A stretch of DNA of 6,795 bases from Paludibacter sp. UBA5753 (GTDB lineage: Bacteria > Bacteroidota > Bacteroidia > Bacteroidales > Paludibacteraceae): the NCBI GenBank assembly GCA_002427615.1, contig DIFH01000099.1:1-6795 (forward strand), given 5' to 3'. The notes under the pieces were generated by a model. That model was not told the origin of the DNA. It saw only the letters and a program-made list of their open reading frames with translations, and searched no databases. Within the stretch, counting starts at the first letter, position 1. Every line of letters starts with the position of its first letter. Position numbers and translations under genes: made by a program. Of this stretch, positions 6,304 through 6,795 are shown piece after piece.

Positions 6304-6633
6304 ATGAAAACACAAGACGACGATTTACTGGTTTATGACGAAGACGATGCCGTCAAATTTATTCTTAATTTTTTACCTGCCGAAACAAAAAAAAGAATCG
6401 ATGATACTAAAATCGAATATGTTTTGGATGTTGTATATGAGTTTTATGACGAAAACGGGTTAATCGATGAAGACTCAACCGAAGAGGCAAGCATCGATGA
6501 GGAAGAAATGTTCGAATATATTAAAAAATGTTCGAAGAAGGACAAAATGGATTTGACCGACGAAGATATTGAATTAATTCTTGAAGGTGAGTTTCAGTAT
6601 GGTAAATCCATAGGAATTTATAACGAAGAATAA
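6304..6633 (+). CDS. Small, highly acidic protein of unknown function
   Basis: I do not recognise a named family. The protein has 109 residues, of which 35 are Asp or Glu and 12 are Lys or Arg, so it is strongly negative. It has no signal peptide and no membrane helix, so it should be cytoplasmic. It appears mostly helical: a first helix around 14-24 (DDAVKFILNFL), a second around 34-49 (DTKIEYVLDVVYEFYD), a third around 65-76 (DEEEMFEYIKKC), and a fourth around 86-95 (DEDIELILEG). The two halves resemble each other at an offset of about 52 residues, both carrying a D-x-x-I-E-x-x-L pattern (34-41 and 86-93). There is one Cys (C76) and no metal-binding or catalytic motif. Its own promoter box, the clean ATG and a hairpin after its stop support a real, separately transcribed gene. 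The acidity could mean binding to basic partners such as ribosomal proteins, but this is speculation from composition and from lying next to engB. Confidence 0.8.
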   Translation: MKTQDDDLLVYDEDDAVKFILNFLPAETKKRIDDTKIEYVLDVVYEFYDENGLIDEDSTEEASIDEEEMFEYIKKCSKKDKMDLTDEDIELILEGEFQYGKSIGIYNEE

Positions 6634-6662
6634 ACATAATTTGGCAATAATTTTTTTATAGG

Positions 6663-6698
6663 ATAATCAACATGTAGGTTATACAACATGTTGATTAT
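6663..6698 (+). terminator. Hairpin after the acidic gene, probable terminator
   Basis: Perfect 13-bp arms, ATAATCAACATGT (6663-6675) and its complement (6686-6698), enclose a 10-base loop. Two G-U pairs could extend the RNA stem outward. It lies 29 bases after the stop codon and is followed by TTGTCT, only a modest T-tract. The stem is A/T-rich, so it could also be a protein-binding palindrome; a terminator is the simpler reading. Confidence 0.5.
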
Positions 6699-6747
6699 TT
6701 GTCTATGTAGTGTTTGCAAGAAAACGCCAATCTCTGCGTTGCACTCA

Positions 6748-6795
6748 CAGCAAAAACTACTCATCCCGCCAAGGCGGGACTCCGTGTTTTTGCTG
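6748..6795. repeat. Nested GC-rich inverted repeat, cut by the window edge
   Basis: An outer pair of perfect 10-bp arms, CAGCAAAAAC (6748-6757) and GTTTTTGCTG (6786-6795), encloses an inner pair, TCCCGCC (6764-6770) and GGCGGGA (6773-6779), around AA. The pairs are separated by unpaired TACTCA and CTCCGT. The outer arm runs to the last base of the window, so the element probably continues. The inner stem is far richer in G+C than the surroundings. It may be a copy of a dispersed palindromic repeat, or a two-way terminator between this gene and the next. The preceding 6721-6747 segment (AAAACGCCAATCTCTGCG...) may belong to the same unit. Confidence 0.6.

Overview
The window looks like ordinary chromosomal DNA from a member of the Bacteroidota, most likely the order Bacteroidales. 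Three things point there. The upstream regions carry TAnnTTTG boxes, the -7 element of Bacteroidota sigma factors. The gene starts have A/T-rich leaders without Shine-Dalgarno sequences. The MtaB, RecR, EngB and small HAD proteins read like Bacteroidales members of their families. The genus cannot be fixed from this sequence.

Left part, all on the minus strand (transcribed right to left): recR (recombination mediator), a small four-helix membrane protein of unknown function, a minimal HAD phosphatase, a GNAT acetyltransferase, and mtaB (tRNA methylthiotransferase). Gaps are 99, 57, 138 and 172 bases. recR and mtaB each have their own TAnnTTTG box. No exact box was found in front of the membrane protein, HAD or GNAT genes, so these may be read through from recR. 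The genes share direction but no evident pathway.

Right part, all on the plus strand: a 13-helix sodium:solute symporter diverging from recR across a 153-base region with a promoter box for each direction; then engB/ysxC, the GTPase for large ribosomal subunit assembly; then a very acidic 109-residue protein of unknown function with its own promoter box. mtaB and engB both serve translation, recR serves DNA repair, and the symporter serves nutrient uptake.

The last 160 bases hold no gene. They contain a perfect 13-bp-arm hairpin, probably the terminator of the acidic gene, and then a nested GC-rich inverted repeat cut by the window edge. That repeat may be one copy of a dispersed palindromic element and is the most unusual structure here. 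No CRISPR array, tRNA, rRNA, transposase, phage gene or clear defence system was seen, and no convincing new multi-gene system is visible. The best leads are the terminal repeat, the acidic protein with a possible internal duplication, and the unknown membrane protein behind recR.
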